Of a stretch of DNA of 64,000 nucleotides, positions 44,395 to 53,260 are shown in pieces. Within the stretch, counting starts at the first letter, position 1; the number at the start of each line of letters is the position of its first letter. Source of the DNA: Kitasatospora sp. MAP12-44 (GTDB lineage Bacteria; Actinomycetota; Actinomycetes; Streptomycetales; Streptomycetaceae). The translations under genes were made by a program, and so were the position numbers. Below the pieces are notes generated by a model. That model ran no database searches. It was not told the DNA's origin and saw only the letters and a program-made list of their open reading frames with translations. The stretch spans positions 248,001 to 312,000 of the forward strand of contig NZ_JARZAE010000004.1 of assembly GCF_029892095.1 (NCBI RefSeq), read 5' to 3'.

Positions 44395-45816
44395 GTGACC
44401 GCCCCGTTCCCTGACGACACCACCCTCACCCCGCCGGCCGGCTGCCCCGCCCACGGGCTCGGCGCCGACGGCCTGCGCCGCCTCTACGGACCGCAGGCCG
44501 AGGCCGACCCCGCGGGCCTGTACGAGAAACTGCGCGCCGAGCACGGCGAGGTGGCGCCCGTGCTGCTGCACGGTGACGTCCCGGCCTGGCTGATCCTCAG
44601 CCACTCCGCGAACCTCGCGGCGATGCGCACGCCGTCCCGGTTCTCCCGGGACTCCCGCCGCTGGACGGCGTTCCAGGACGGCCGGGTCTCCTCGGACTCC
44701 CCGCTGATGCCGGTGATCGCCTGGCAGCCGCTGTGCGTCTTCGCGGACGGCGCGGAGCACAAGCGCCTGCGCGGAGCGGTCACCGACAGCCTGAACCGCT
44801 TCGAGGGGCGCGGGATCCGCCGCCACGTCACCCGCTTCGCCGACCAGCTGATCCAGGACTTCGCACCCGCCGGCCAGGCCGAGCTGGTGGCCCAGTTCGC
44901 CGAGTGCCTGCCGATGCTCGTGATGACGCAACTGGTCGGCATGCCCGAGGAGTACGGGCCCCGACTGGTCGACGCCGCCCGCGACCTGATGAAGGGCACC
45001 GCGACGGCCATCGCGAGCAACGACTACGTCACGGCGACCCTGCGCCGGATGATGGACCGCAAGCGACTGGCGCCCGGCAGCGACCTCGTGTCGTGGCTGA
45101 TGCAGCACGACGCCGGGCTCACCGACGACGAGGTGCTCGAGCACCTACGGGTGGTGCTGCTCGCGGCGAACGAGACGACGGTCAACCTGATCGCGGACAC
45201 CCTGAAGCTCGTCCTCACCGACCGGCGGTTCCGCGCCCACCTGTCCGGCGGCCACATGACACTGCCCGACGCGCTGGACCAGATCCTCTGGGACTCACCG
45301 CCGATGTCGCTGGTCGCGGGCCGCTGGGCCACCGGCGACACCGAACTCGGCGGCCAGCAGATCCGGGCCGGCGACATGCTCCTGCTCGGTCTCGCGGCCG
45401 GCAACGTCGACCCGGCAGTCCGTCCCAACCTGTCGACGCCGCTGCACGGCAACCGCTCCCACCTGTCCTTCGGCGGCGGACCGCACGAATGCCCCGGCCA
45501 GGACATCGGCCGAGCCATCGCGGAGACCGGCATCGACATCCTGCTGACCCGCCTGCCTGACCTCCAACTCGCCTGTCCTGAAGATGAGTTGACCTGGAAC
45601 TCGGCATGGCTGTCGCGGCACCTGGTCGCCCTGCCGGTGCACTTCTCCGCCCGGACGCCCGAGCCCTCGCCAGCCGAAGGCCCCCCGCCCGCAGCCCCGT
45701 CCACCTTCCCGCCGTCGTCCGCCCAGTCGGCCGCCCCCGTCTCCCCGCCCCGGCAACGCCGCAGCTGGTGGAGCACCCTGACGGGCTGGCGACGGCGCAC
45801 CACGCCCAACCCCTGA
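44395..45816 (+). CDS. cvnE: Conservon cytochrome P450 CvnE, CYP157-like, lacking the ExxR motif
   Basis: This 473-aa protein starts at GTG 44395 within AAACCGTG. The haem-binding loop is LSFGGGPHECPGQ with the axial Cys. The I-helix is VVLLAANETTVNLIADTLKL. The K-helix, normally ExxR, reads ALDQILWDSPPM, so both the Glu and Arg are absent (D and W). This matches what is known of the CYP157 family, which has an (E/D)QxLW motif and leaves only the Cys invariant. The C-terminal ~60 residues are a Pro/Ser linker ending in RRSWWSTLTGWRRR, a basic amphipathic tail that may contact the membrane. The substrate is unknown. A strong terminator follows. Confidence 0.92.
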   Translation: MTAPFPDDTTLTPPAGCPAHGLGADGLRRLYGPQAEADPAGLYEKLRAEHGEVAPVLLHGDVPAWLILSHSANLAAMRTPSRFSRDSRRWTAFQDGRVSSDSPLMPVIAWQPLCVFADGAEHKRLRGAVTDSLNRFEGRGIRRHVTRFADQLIQDFAPAGQAELVAQFAECLPMLVMTQLVGMPEEYGPRLVDAARDLMKGTATAIASNDYVTATLRRMMDRKRLAPGSDLVSWLMQHDAGLTDDEVLEHLRVVLLAANETTVNLIADTLKLVLTDRRFRAHLSGGHMTLPDALDQILWDSPPMSLVAGRWATGDTELGGQQIRAGDMLLLGLAAGNVDPAVRPNLSTPLHGNRSHLSFGGGPHECPGQDIGRAIAETGIDILLTRLPDLQLACPEDELTWNSAWLSRHLVALPVHFSARTPEPSPAEGPPPAAPSTFPPSSAQSAAPVSPPRQRRSWWSTLTGWRRRTTPNP

Positions 45817-45826
45817 CCGCAGCCCC

Positions 45827-45870
45827 GTCCCGTCCGGTCCGCCCGGTCAGCCGGGCGGCCCGGACGGGAC
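45827..45870 (+). terminator. Strong terminator of the cvn operon
   Basis: The arms 45827-45846 (GTCCCGTCCGGTCCGCCCGG) and 45851-45870 pair over 20 bp with a single mismatch and a 4-nt loop (TCAG), 10 bp after the cvnE stop. Confidence 0.8.
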
Positions 45871-45993
45871 GCGCCGCATCGACCCACCGTCGCGCCCCGG
45901 GACGGCATCCTGCACGGCGGTCCAGTCACGACAATCCCCAAGTCACACCCTGGATATGCTGTCGGTTCGTTCTCGGGGAGTGGGGGGTCAGCA

Positions 45994-47049
45994 GTGATCA
46001 GTAGTGACGACGCCGTCCGTGAGATGTCAGTGCCACTGCCTTTGGGGACGGTCGTCGATCTCGCGCCGGTGCGCGATCGCGAGCGGCCTGTGTGGCTGGC
46101 ACTGGGCGAGGACGGCACGATCAGCCGGTGGGACGTGGCAACCGGAGATCACGAGGCGGTCGGGACCACCACCATTGCGGCGGAATCGGACCACGAACCA
46201 TGGGACGGCCACCGGCTTCGCAGGAGCCTGCATGCTTCCCACGACGGCATGTTCGCCGCGGTGGTCAACGATTACGGCCGCTTTGGTGAGGTGATCGACC
46301 TGCGAACCGGCGAGGTGACGCTGGCCTTGGACAACCAGGGCTATCACCAAGAGACCGTGCCGTTCTCGCTGGAGTTCGCGCGGAGCCATGGGCGGTGCGT
46401 CGTTGTCCACCGCACGGCCTGGAACCGATTGGATGTCTCGGACGCGCAAACGGGGGTGCTGCTCACTGATCGGTTGCTCCCCGCGCCTGCTGACGGGGAT
46501 GCCGTGCCGGAGCATTACCTCGACTACTTCCACGGCGCACTGTATGTGAGCCCTGATGGGAAGCGGATCCTGGACGACGGCTGGATGTGGCATCCAGTCG
46601 GAGTTCCCTCGGTGTGGGGCCTTGACCAATGGATCGGGGGCAACGTGTGGGAGTCCGAGGACGGTCCGAGCCGGGTGGATGTGTGCGGCCGGGATTACTA
46701 CTGGGATCACGCCATGACCTGGATCGACTCGGTCCGGGTCGCCGTCGAGGGTCTCGGCGATGACGACGATGTCATGCAGCCCGGGGCCCGGATCTTCGAT
46801 ACGAGTCAAACCGGTCAGGGCGGAATGCCGACGGCCGTAGAACTCATTGCGTTCGAGGGCCCGACCGGGCGTTTCTTCAGCGACGGCACCCGCCTGTTCA
46901 GTTGCGGTGGGTCCGGTCTGTCGACGTGGGATCCGGTCGAGGGGAAGCTCCTGAGCGTCGTTCCCGGCTTCTCCCCCACACATCACCACCCGGGCGCCCG
47001 GCAGTTCGTGCAGCTCGCCGACGGCGTGATCCGTCTATGGGCTGCCTGA
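45994..47049 (+). CDS. Beta-propeller-like protein of unknown function (351 aa)
   Basis: It starts at GTG 45994 after a GGAGTGGGGGG ribosome site. Repeated blade-like units occur: VWLALGEDGTISRWDVATGD, MFAAVVNDYGRFGEVIDLRT GEV, RLFSCGGSGLSTWDPVEGKL and LADGVIRLWAA at the end. These are WD40/YVTN-like, with about six to seven blades. It has no signal peptide and is probably a cytosolic scaffold. Codon bias is weaker than that of its neighbours (codons such as GAT, CAT and ATT are frequent), which hints at recent acquisition. It is not adjacent to an obvious partner. Confidence 0.6.
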   Translation: MISSDDAVREMSVPLPLGTVVDLAPVRDRERPVWLALGEDGTISRWDVATGDHEAVGTTTIAAESDHEPWDGHRLRRSLHASHDGMFAAVVNDYGRFGEVIDLRTGEVTLALDNQGYHQETVPFSLEFARSHGRCVVVHRTAWNRLDVSDAQTGVLLTDRLLPAPADGDAVPEHYLDYFHGALYVSPDGKRILDDGWMWHPVGVPSVWGLDQWIGGNVWESEDGPSRVDVCGRDYYWDHAMTWIDSVRVAVEGLGDDDDVMQPGARIFDTSQTGQGGMPTAVELIAFEGPTGRFFSDGTRLFSCGGSGLSTWDPVEGKLLSVVPGFSPTHHHPGARQFVQLADGVIRLWAA

Positions 47050-47153
47050 CCGGTTGTGCCGCTCCGCCCAACCGGATCTCGTTCCGATGGGGCGTCAGAT
47101 CGCCCGTTGATCCGCAGCTGCCGGTTCGTCGAGCCGGTCGGTGACGTCGACGG

Positions 47154-47879
47154 TCAGGCGGACGGGGCGTTGTGCCGGGCGCAGAGGGTGGCCAGGTAGG
47201 CCCGGCGGCGGTGGCGTTCGCGCGGGAGGACCCTGATCAGCAGGCCGATCGCGAGGGGGACGCCGATGGCTCCGAGGACCCCGCCAGGGCTTGCCCACTG
47301 CCCGGGGGCGCGGACGTAGGCGGGGTCGTCGGGAGCGTAGAGGACGGTGACCGTGTCGCCTGCGGTCAGGTCGTCGGTGGGAACTTGGGCGCTGGAGTAG
47401 GTCGTGCCGGCGACGGTCCAGCTGCCGGAGCAGCCGATGCTCTTGCCAGTCCGGCCGCAGTTGTCGAGGGTGACGGCGATCGGCGAGGTGACCGTGAGGT
47501 TGATCCGGGCCTGCTCGACGACCAGCGCGCTCGAAGCCGCCAACAAGAGCAGCAGGATCAGGGTGCCCACGCCCCAGGCACCCGGCTTGTCGACCGGTGG
47601 ACGGGTGGCCGAGCGCAGCCGTTCGGCCGCGTAGTCGACTATGCCGAGCATCGGGATCGAGGCCAGCGCGCCCACCGCAAAGGCCACCATGACCGCCACC
47701 GGCATCAGCTGCAGCGGCGCGCGCAGCGCCATCGCGTTCAGCACCACCAGGGTCAGCAGCACGTAGCCGGCGCCCCAGCGGGTGGCCCGGCGGATCAGGC
47801 GCAGGACGCCGTGGGCCAACGGGTCGACCGTTTGCGAAGGGGGCCCGGTGGGGCCGGGCGGTATCGCCGGATCGTCCAT
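47154..47879 (-). CDS. Integral membrane protein of unknown function (241 aa)
   Basis: The proline-rich N-terminus (MDDPAIPPGPTGPPSQTVDP) is followed by three helices at ~37-60 (YVLLTLVVLNAMALRAP), ~60-80 (VMVAFAVGALASIPMLG) and ~100-122 (GTLILLLLLAASSALVVEQA). An external domain of ~70 residues has a Cys pair (DNCGRTGKSIGCSGSWTVAG) and GDTVTVLYAPDDPAYVRAPG. A final helix precedes an Arg-rich tail. The extracytoplasmic part is DUF3592-like in feel, but I do not assign it. It is convergent with the beta-propeller gene. Confidence 0.7.
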   Translation of the reverse strand: MDDPAIPPGPTGPPSQTVDPLAHGVLRLIRRATRWGAGYVLLTLVVLNAMALRAPLQLMPVAVMVAFAVGALASIPMLGIVDYAAERLRSATRPPVDKPGAWGVGTLILLLLLAASSALVVEQARINLTVTSPIAVTLDNCGRTGKSIGCSGSWTVAGTTYSSAQVPTDDLTAGDTVTVLYAPDDPAYVRAPGQWASPGGVLGAIGVPLAIGLLIRVLPRERHRRRAYLATLCARHNAPSA

Positions 47880-47926
47880 CCGAGGATTATCGCCGACACC
47901 TTGAGGGCTTGGTTAGGCTGCTGATC

Positions 47927-48499
47927 ATGCATACGGCCATGACCAGCGGTGGAACCCGTGAGCCCGTCATCCTTGACGCGACGGAGCTGACGTCCGATCC
48001 GGACCTTGAGGCCCGGTTCGCGGAGTCGGCTCACGAGATCCTTTCGGACCTGGTCCGTGGAGGGGCCGCGCTCGGTTGGGTCGAACCGCCGTCGCACGAT
48101 GAGGTGTCGGCGCTTCTCGGCCACGTCATCTCTGCGGCGCACGCCGGTGATGCGGCCCTGCGTGCCGCCTACCTCGGCGGTCGGCTGGTCGGACTGGGGT
48201 ACTGGCTGCGCTACGCGCGGCCGACCCATCGCCCGCACGCCGACCTGGAGAAGATCGCGGTGGATGCTGCCGCCCATGGTCACGGCATCGGTCGGGCACT
48301 CACCGCCGGCTTGATCGCTGACGCCGGACGGGCAGGAATCGAGGTCCTCACCCTGGACGCCCGTGGCGACAACAGCAACGCCCTGCACCTCTACCGATCG
48401 TTGGGCTTCAGCGAGTACGGCCGCCTGCCCGACTTCGTCGCCGTCGGTACCTACCGCTTCGACAAGGTCTTCTACATGCTGGACCTCCGCCAGGTGTGA
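47927..48499 (+). CDS. GNAT-family N-acetyltransferase
   Basis: This ~190-aa protein is read from ATG 47927 (ATG 47939 is possible; no strong ribosome site). The acetyl-CoA-binding segment is ADLEKIAVDAAAHGHGIGRA LTAGLIADAG (R/QxxGxG/A as HGIGRA), and the C-terminal motif is NSNALHLYRSLGFSEYGRLP. The acceptor is unknown. Confidence 0.85.
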   Translation: MHTAMTSGGTREPVILDATELTSDPDLEARFAESAHEILSDLVRGGAALGWVEPPSHDEVSALLGHVISAAHAGDAALRAAYLGGRLVGLGYWLRYARPTHRPHADLEKIAVDAAAHGHGIGRALTAGLIADAGRAGIEVLTLDARGDNSNALHLYRSLGFSEYGRLPDFVAVGTYRFDKVFYMLDLRQV

Positions 48500-48503
48500 C
48501 TGC

Positions 48504-48540
48504 CGTTCGGGGTCGGTCGTTCGGGGTCGGTCGTTCGGGC
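48504..48540. repeat. 2.6 copies of a 14-bp repeat downstream of the GNAT gene
   Basis: CGTTCGGGGTCGGT occurs at 48504-48517 and 48518-48531, with a partial third copy (CGTTCGGG). It starts five bases after the GNAT stop, in the 195-bp gap whose right half is AT-richer and should hold the promoter of the 48695 gene. Confidence 0.8.
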
Positions 48541-48694
48541 AGAAACTGACAAGTCGTCACATCCGTTTGCCCGACTATCGATCATTACTTGGCGGAACAT
48601 CCAATAGATGGTTTGCGATCAACAGGCATGTAATACCAACAGTTGCAACGGAGTTGACCCTAACCGAACACCCCCACCACGCGAGGAGAAGCAC

Positions 48695-49813
48695 GTGCGC
48701 ATCCTGTTCACCGGCCCCGGCTCGGTCGGCCACCTCTTCCCGATGGTTCCGACCGCGCAGGCGCTGCGGGCGGCCGGCCACGACGTCCTGTTCGCCGGCC
48801 AGACGCCGATCGACCAGCTGCACAGCACCGGGCTGCCGGTCGTCGAGGTGGGCGACGGAACCACCGTCAACGAGGCCTTCTCCCGGGTCCTCGAGGGGGT
48901 CAGGTTCGCGTCCGGGGAGCGGACGAACGAGGAGACGATGGCGCTGGCCGCTCGCGGCTTCGCCGAGCACGGCCGGGTGACCATCGACGGTCTGCTGGAG
49001 GTCGCCCGCGGCTGGCGGCCGGACGTCATCGTGCACGCCCCGTTCCAGGCGGCCGCGCCGCTGGTGGCCGCCGCCCTCGGCATACCCTCCGTGGTGCACA
49101 ACTTCGGCGTGTCGAGCGAAGGGATGACCGGCCGCATGGCCGGGCTGCTCACCGGCGAGTACCGCGCACACGGGCTGGAGGGCCCCGCGGAGCACACGGT
49201 GCTGGACGTCGTCCCGGCCTCGCTCGGCGGGGACGGCGGCGGCTGGCGCGTCCGGTACGTCCCGCACAACGGGGGCGGGACCGTTCCGGCGGACCTGATC
49301 GGGCGCGGCCCGCGGCGGCGGATAGCGATGACGCTCGGGACGGTCTTCGCCCAGTGGGAGGGCATCGGCGCTCTCTCCGGTCTGATCGAGCAGGCGGGCC
49401 GCGCCGATGCGGAGATCCTGCTGGCGCTGGGGGACATCGACCTCGCCCCGCTCGGCGAGCTGCCCGCCAACGTCCGGCCGCTGCCGTGGGTGCCGCTGAA
49501 CCAGCTGCTGGAGGCCTGCGACGCGGTGGTGCACCACGGCGGCTCCGGCACGATGATGACCGCGGCCGCGCTGGGCATCCCGCAGCTGATCCTCCCTCAG
49601 GGGGCCGACCACTTCATCAATGTCGCCGCGGGCGAGGCCCAGGGATTCGCGCTGCGCTCGAGCACGGACGCGGTCGACGCCGACCTGCTCGACCGTCTGG
49701 TCGGCGACGACTCGCTGCGGAAGTCGGCCGCCGCCATCCGCGCGGAGATCGACGCCCTGCCAACGCCCGCGGAGCTGGTCGGGAACTTCGAGGCGCTGCT
49801 CGCCGCGCGCTGA
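48695..49813 (+). CDS. MGT/GT1-family glycosyltransferase
   Basis: This 372-aa protein is read from GTG 48695 behind GAGGAG; the open frame to 48608 is non-coding in character. The GT-B fold is seen: VRILFTGPGSVGHLFPMVPT AQALRAAGHDV at the N-terminus, and a C-terminal nucleotide-binding signature WVPLNQLLEACDAVVHHGGS GTMMTAAALGIPQLILPQGA DHFINV. The HHGGSGT motif is typical of macrolide/aglycone glycosyltransferases. It could glycosylate a natural product or inactivate a macrolide. No biosynthetic genes are adjacent. Confidence 0.88.
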   Translation: MRILFTGPGSVGHLFPMVPTAQALRAAGHDVLFAGQTPIDQLHSTGLPVVEVGDGTTVNEAFSRVLEGVRFASGERTNEETMALAARGFAEHGRVTIDGLLEVARGWRPDVIVHAPFQAAAPLVAAALGIPSVVHNFGVSSEGMTGRMAGLLTGEYRAHGLEGPAEHTVLDVVPASLGGDGGGWRVRYVPHNGGGTVPADLIGRGPRRRIAMTLGTVFAQWEGIGALSGLIEQAGRADAEILLALGDIDLAPLGELPANVRPLPWVPLNQLLEACDAVVHHGGSGTMMTAAALGIPQLILPQGADHFINVAAGEAQGFALRSSTDAVDADLLDRLVGDDSLRKSAAAIRAEIDALPTPAELVGNFEALLAAR

Positions 49814-49878
49814 CGCGTCTCGACGACGCGCGGCGAGCCCGTCCGCGACGGGGAGCGCGGGCAGTGCATTCTGGGGGC

Positions 49879-50535
49879 ATGCCTAGCGAGATCCTGCGTT
49901 CCATCCGCCGTGAGCTGGCGCCGGGCGAGCGGGAGAACCGCCTGCTGCCGCTGATCGAGGACGGGCGCGCTTCGGTGTCCGTCCTCGGTGAGCTCGCCGC
50001 GCAGCAGCACCGCATCATCACCAGCGACCGCCGGAGCCTGCTGGTGCTCGCCGCCCGCTGCGCCGACACCCCGGCGGGCGGGTACTTCGCCCACCTGGCC
50101 CAGGGCGAGAGCCTCGCGCTCGACGCCCTGAGCGGGTTCGGCACCGCCTGCGGCCTGGACTCGGACGACCTGCGTGCCCGTGAACCCCTCCCCGGCTGTC
50201 AGGCGTATCCCGCGTACCTGGCCTGGCTCGCGCTCAACGGCGAGCCCACCGCCGTCGTGCTGGCCCTCGCCGCCAACTTCTCCGCCTGGGGCGGCTACTG
50301 CGCGACCGTCTCCCGGGCCCTGCGCACCCACTACGGCTTCGGCGCCGACGCCTGCGCCTTCTTCGACTTCTTCGCCGCGCCCGCGCCCGAGCTGGAGGAC
50401 GAGACCGACGCCGTCCTCTCCTCGGCCGGCCCGACGACCGGGACGGTCAGCGCCGCGCACAGCTACGGCCGACTGCTGCAGGCCTACGAGCTGATGTTCT
50501 GGAACACCCTCGCCGACCTCCCGAACGTTCGCTGA
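49879..50535 (+). CDS. TenA/THI-4-like helical protein
   Basis: This 218-aa protein starts at ATG 49879 (MPSEILRSIRRELAPGEREN). It is all-alpha with the haem-oxygenase/TenA-like pattern: LAAQQHRIITSDRRSLLVLA, FAHLAQGESLALDALSGFG, YPAYLAWLALNGEPTAVVLA LAANFSAWGGYC, and FFDFFAAPAPELEDE. TenA enzymes salvage thiamine pyrimidine; however, the Cys and Glu needed for that activity cannot be assigned with confidence, so this may be a regulatory or degradative relative. It stands 65 bp downstream of the glycosyltransferase. Confidence 0.65.
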   Translation: MPSEILRSIRRELAPGERENRLLPLIEDGRASVSVLGELAAQQHRIITSDRRSLLVLAARCADTPAGGYFAHLAQGESLALDALSGFGTACGLDSDDLRAREPLPGCQAYPAYLAWLALNGEPTAVVLALAANFSAWGGYCATVSRALRTHYGFGADACAFFDFFAAPAPELEDETDAVLSSAGPTTGTVSAAHSYGRLLQAYELMFWNTLADLPNVR

Positions 50536-50574
50536 GCAGCCCCCACCAGACGGGCCGAAGCAAGGCGGTGGAGT

Positions 50575-50976
50575 TCAGGAGCTCCAGGAACGCGAGCAGA
50601 GCACCAAGCGGTAGCCGTCGGGATCGGCAACGGTGACGCCGTGCTCGTCCCAGTAGGGGTTGTGCGCCGCGGTGCGGGTGCCACCCGCGGCGACGAGGCG
50701 GTCGACGAGGGCATCGTCGAGGGCGGCACCGAGATAGAGGACGAAGAGGTCGTCCACCGTGGGCGTGGGCTCCAGCGGCCGCTCGGGGTCGTAAGTGAGC
50801 TCGAAGTGCCAGGAGCCGCCCGGGAGTCCGAGCATCACCAGATCATGCTCGCCGGAGACACGCTCGGTGGTGCGCCACAGAACGTCGAGCCCGAGGCCCT
50901 CGACATAGAAGCGCTCGGCGGCCACAAGATTCCGGGAGGGGCGAGCGATCCGGATGCGGGTTTCTGGGGTGATCAC
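50575..50976 (-). CDS. VOC-family (glyoxalase-like) protein
   Basis: This 133-aa protein starts at GTG 50976 behind GAGGAGG. IRIARPSRNLVAAERFYVEG LGLDVLW, LVMLGLPGGSWHFELTYDPE, and a C-terminal HGVTVADPDGYRLVLCSRSW form the paired beta-alpha-beta-beta-beta units of the VOC superfamily. Metal-binding candidates are the His/Glu residues in WHFE and HGV. The substrate is unknown; possibilities include a small-molecule lyase or an antibiotic-binding protein. The 222-bp gap to the next gene shows nothing clear. Confidence 0.85.
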   Translation of the reverse strand: MITPETRIRIARPSRNLVAAERFYVEGLGLDVLWRTTERVSGEHDLVMLGLPGGSWHFELTYDPERPLEPTPTVDDLFVLYLGAALDDALVDRLVAAGGTRTAAHNPYWDEHGVTVADPDGYRLVLCSRSWSS

Positions 50977-51198
50977 GCCGAGGCCTCCTCGGTCGCGCGC
51001 CAGACCGGGCGTTCGGCGCAGGTCTCGGCCTCGCCACCGCGCGTGAGTACCGCCCCCGTGCCGATGTGGCCGTTGCGGCCATGATCCAAAGTCATGATCG
51101 CGAGCTTACCGATCAGGTCTGACAAGTCCACCCCGCTGAAGGACCTGCCGCTCCCATCGAGCAGGGCTGTCCCTGCTCCGCGCCCTCGGCCCTGCGCG

Positions 51199-52239
51199 TC
51201 ACAGAGTGGCCGTGTCGATGACGAAGCGGTAGCGGACGTCACTCGCGAGGACCCGCTCGTACGCGTCGTTGATCTCGTCCGCGCCGATCAGCTCGATCTC
51301 GGCTGCCACGCCGTGCTCGGCGCAGAAGTCCAGCATCTCCTGGGTCTCGGCGATGCCGCCGATGCCCGAGCTGCTCATGCTGCGCCGGTTGCCGAACAGC
51401 GACTGCAGCACGATCTGCACCGGCTCCTCCGGGAGACCGAGGTGCACCATGGTCCCGTCGGTGCGCAGCAGCGACGCGTAGGCGGCGAAGTCGAGCGGGG
51501 CGGAGACGGTGCTGAGGATAATGTCGAATCTGCCCGCCAGGTCCTCGAAGGTCGTCGGGTCGCCGGTGGCGTGGTAGTGGTCGGCGCCCAGCCGCAGGCC
51601 GTCGTCCTTCTTGCGCAGGGACTGGGACAGGACGGTGACCTCGGCACCGAGCTCGTGTGCGATCTTCACTCCCAGGTGGCCGAGGCCACCGAGTCCGACG
51701 ACGGCGACGTTCGTGCCGGGGCCGGCGTTCCAATGCCGCAGCGGCGAGTAGGTGGTGATGCCGGCGCACAGCAGCGGGGCGGCCACGTCCAGGGGCAGGG
51801 CGTCCGGGATGCGTACGACGTAGTTCTCGTCGACGACGACCTTCTGCGAGTAGCCGCCGTAGGTGGGCTGCCCGTCCTTGCCAACGGCGTTGTACGTCCA
51901 GACCGGGCCGTTGGCGCAGTACTGCTCCAGGCCCGCCTTGCAGTTGTCGCACTCGCGGCAGGAGTCGACCATGCAGCCGACGCCCACCCGGTCGCCGACC
52001 TTGAACTTCGTTACGCCGGGCCCGACTTCGGAGACGACGCCCGCGATCTCGTGGCCGGGCACCATCGGGAAGATCGCTCTGCCCCAGCCCTCGCGGACCT
52101 GGTGGATGTCGGAGTGGCAGATGCCCACGAACGTGATGTCGAGCTGTAGATCGTTCTCGCCGAGCGCGCGGCGCTCGATGGTCGTCCGCTCCAGCGGGGC
52201 TTTGGCGGCGGGTGCGGCGTAGGCGGCGACAGTGCTCAT
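51199..52239 (-). CDS. Zinc-dependent NAD(P)-alcohol/aldehyde dehydrogenase (MDR, CAD/YahK-like)
   Basis: This 346-aa protein starts at ATG 52239 behind GGGAGAA. Catalytic-zinc residues lie in [15 protein letters not shown] and [18 protein letters not shown]. The structural-zinc four-Cys loop is [15 protein letters not shown]. The Rossmann motif is [40 protein letters not shown] is characteristic of the cinnamyl-alcohol-dehydrogenase/YahK subgroup, which is usually NADPH-linked with broad aldehyde specificity. It stands alone. Confidence 0.93.
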   Translation of the reverse strand: MSTVAAYAAPAAKAPLERTTIERRALGENDLQLDITFVGICHSDIHQVREGWGRAIFPMVPGHEIAGVVSEVGPGVTKFKVGDRVGVGCMVDSCRECDNCKAGLEQYCANGPVWTYNAVGKDGQPTYGGYSQKVVVDENYVVRIPDALPLDVAAPLLCAGITTYSPLRHWNAGPGTNVAVVGLGGLGHLGVKIAHELGAEVTVLSQSLRKKDDGLRLGADHYHATGDPTTFEDLAGRFDIILSTVSAPLDFAAYASLLRTDGTMVHLGLPEEPVQIVLQSLFGNRRSMSSSGIGGIAETQEMLDFCAEHGVAAEIELIGADEINDAYERVLASDVRYRFVIDTATL

Positions 52240-52383
52240 GACGGGGTTCTCCCGGTTGCTCCTGGTCTTGCCGACGGACTACCTCCATTGTCGACGCCTC
52301 GGAACACCCGTGCGACCACAGTCGACCGAGCACCGGATCCCGGGCCGGAGCGGCCGGGTCGCCGGCCCGGGCGCGAGCGTCCT

Positions 52384-52431
52384 CCTCGGTGCTCGGCCGG
52401 CCACGCTGTGCGGGCGGGCCGAGCACCGAGG
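52384..52431 (-). terminator. Terminator of the lipoprotein gene
   Basis: CCTCGGTGCTCGGCC (52384-52398) pairs perfectly over 15 bp with 52417-52431, with an 18-nt loop, 14 bp beyond the stop of the minus-strand lipoprotein gene at 52446. Confidence 0.75.
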
Positions 52432-52445
52432 GGGGACTGTCGGGA

Positions 52446-53078
52446 TCAGGAGCCGGACAGCTCCGTCATCTCGGTGATGGTGTTGTGCGAGTCGACCACC
52501 ACGTCGAAGAAGTTCTGGCCGGCGCAGAAGTATCCGGCCGGCAGCTTCGCACCGTCGAGCTGGGCGCCGTTCGGGTCGGCGCACGCCTTGACGTGGGCGA
52601 TTCCGGTGTAGAGGTCGCCGTTCTTGGCGATGACGGTCTTCGGGCCGTCCTTGGCGATGACGGTGATCTTCGCGTCCAGGGAGAGGCCGTAGGTCTTCAG
52701 GGTGCCATTGTGCGAGTAGGCGGCACCCTCGTTCATCGTCGGGTCGCAGTGCGCCTGCGCGTCGGCGGCGACCACGTTGTTCATGGCTCCTTCAAGGTGG
52801 TCGACCCAGATGTACCGGTGCCCCGGGGCAAGCGTCGGGCAGTCGCTCTTGCCGGCGCCCTTGCTGCTCGTGGGCGTCGCGGACTTGCCGCCGCCGGTGG
52901 TCGGGGCGGCGCCCTGCTTGCTTGCCGCGGCCGAGGGCGGCGCGGCGGCCGGGCTCGACCCGGCCGCGTTGGTGGCGGTCGGGTCGTCCGGGCCGCAGGC
53001 GGTCAGCGCAAGCGCGGCGGAGACGAGCAGGGCAACGCTGATGACGTGGCGCGTGGAAATGGTGAAACCCCCGTGCAT
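52446..53078 (-). CDS. Small lipoprotein with an APGH domain shared with its neighbour
   Basis: This 210-aa protein is read from ATG 53078. A lipoprotein signal peptide (HVISVALLVSAALALTAC, lipobox LTAC) is followed by a Ser/Ala/Thr/Pro linker to ~75. The C-terminal domain begins CPTLAPGHRYIWVDHLEGAM and includes AAYSHNGTLKTYGLSLDAKI and AGYFCAGQNFFDVVVDSHN, with four Cys that could form disulphides. The PTxAPGH opening and the later QAHC/AQHC recur in the small secreted protein encoded next door (53261-53539). Function is unknown; it is likely anchored at the outer face of the membrane. Confidence 0.75.
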   Translation of the reverse strand: MHGGFTISTRHVISVALLVSAALALTACGPDDPTATNAAGSSPAAAPPSAAASKQGAAPTTGGGKSATPTSSKGAGKSDCPTLAPGHRYIWVDHLEGAMNNVVAADAQAHCDPTMNEGAAYSHNGTLKTYGLSLDAKITVIAKDGPKTVIAKNGDLYTGIAHVKACADPNGAQLDGAKLPAGYFCAGQNFFDVVVDSHNTITEMTELSGS

Positions 53079-53260
53079 GGGCCGGCCCCGCCGGCCAGGT
53101 GAACCGAAACCGGAACGGACCGCGGCCATCAGGCGTCAGGCGGTCGTCCGACCTAGATCCTATAGTCCGACGGGGACAGGAGTTGACTACCGCTCATCTG
53201 ATGCAGCGGCAGACTGCGGCCCAGCGGGTACTCCCTTACGGGCGATTTTGCCGGTCGGTC

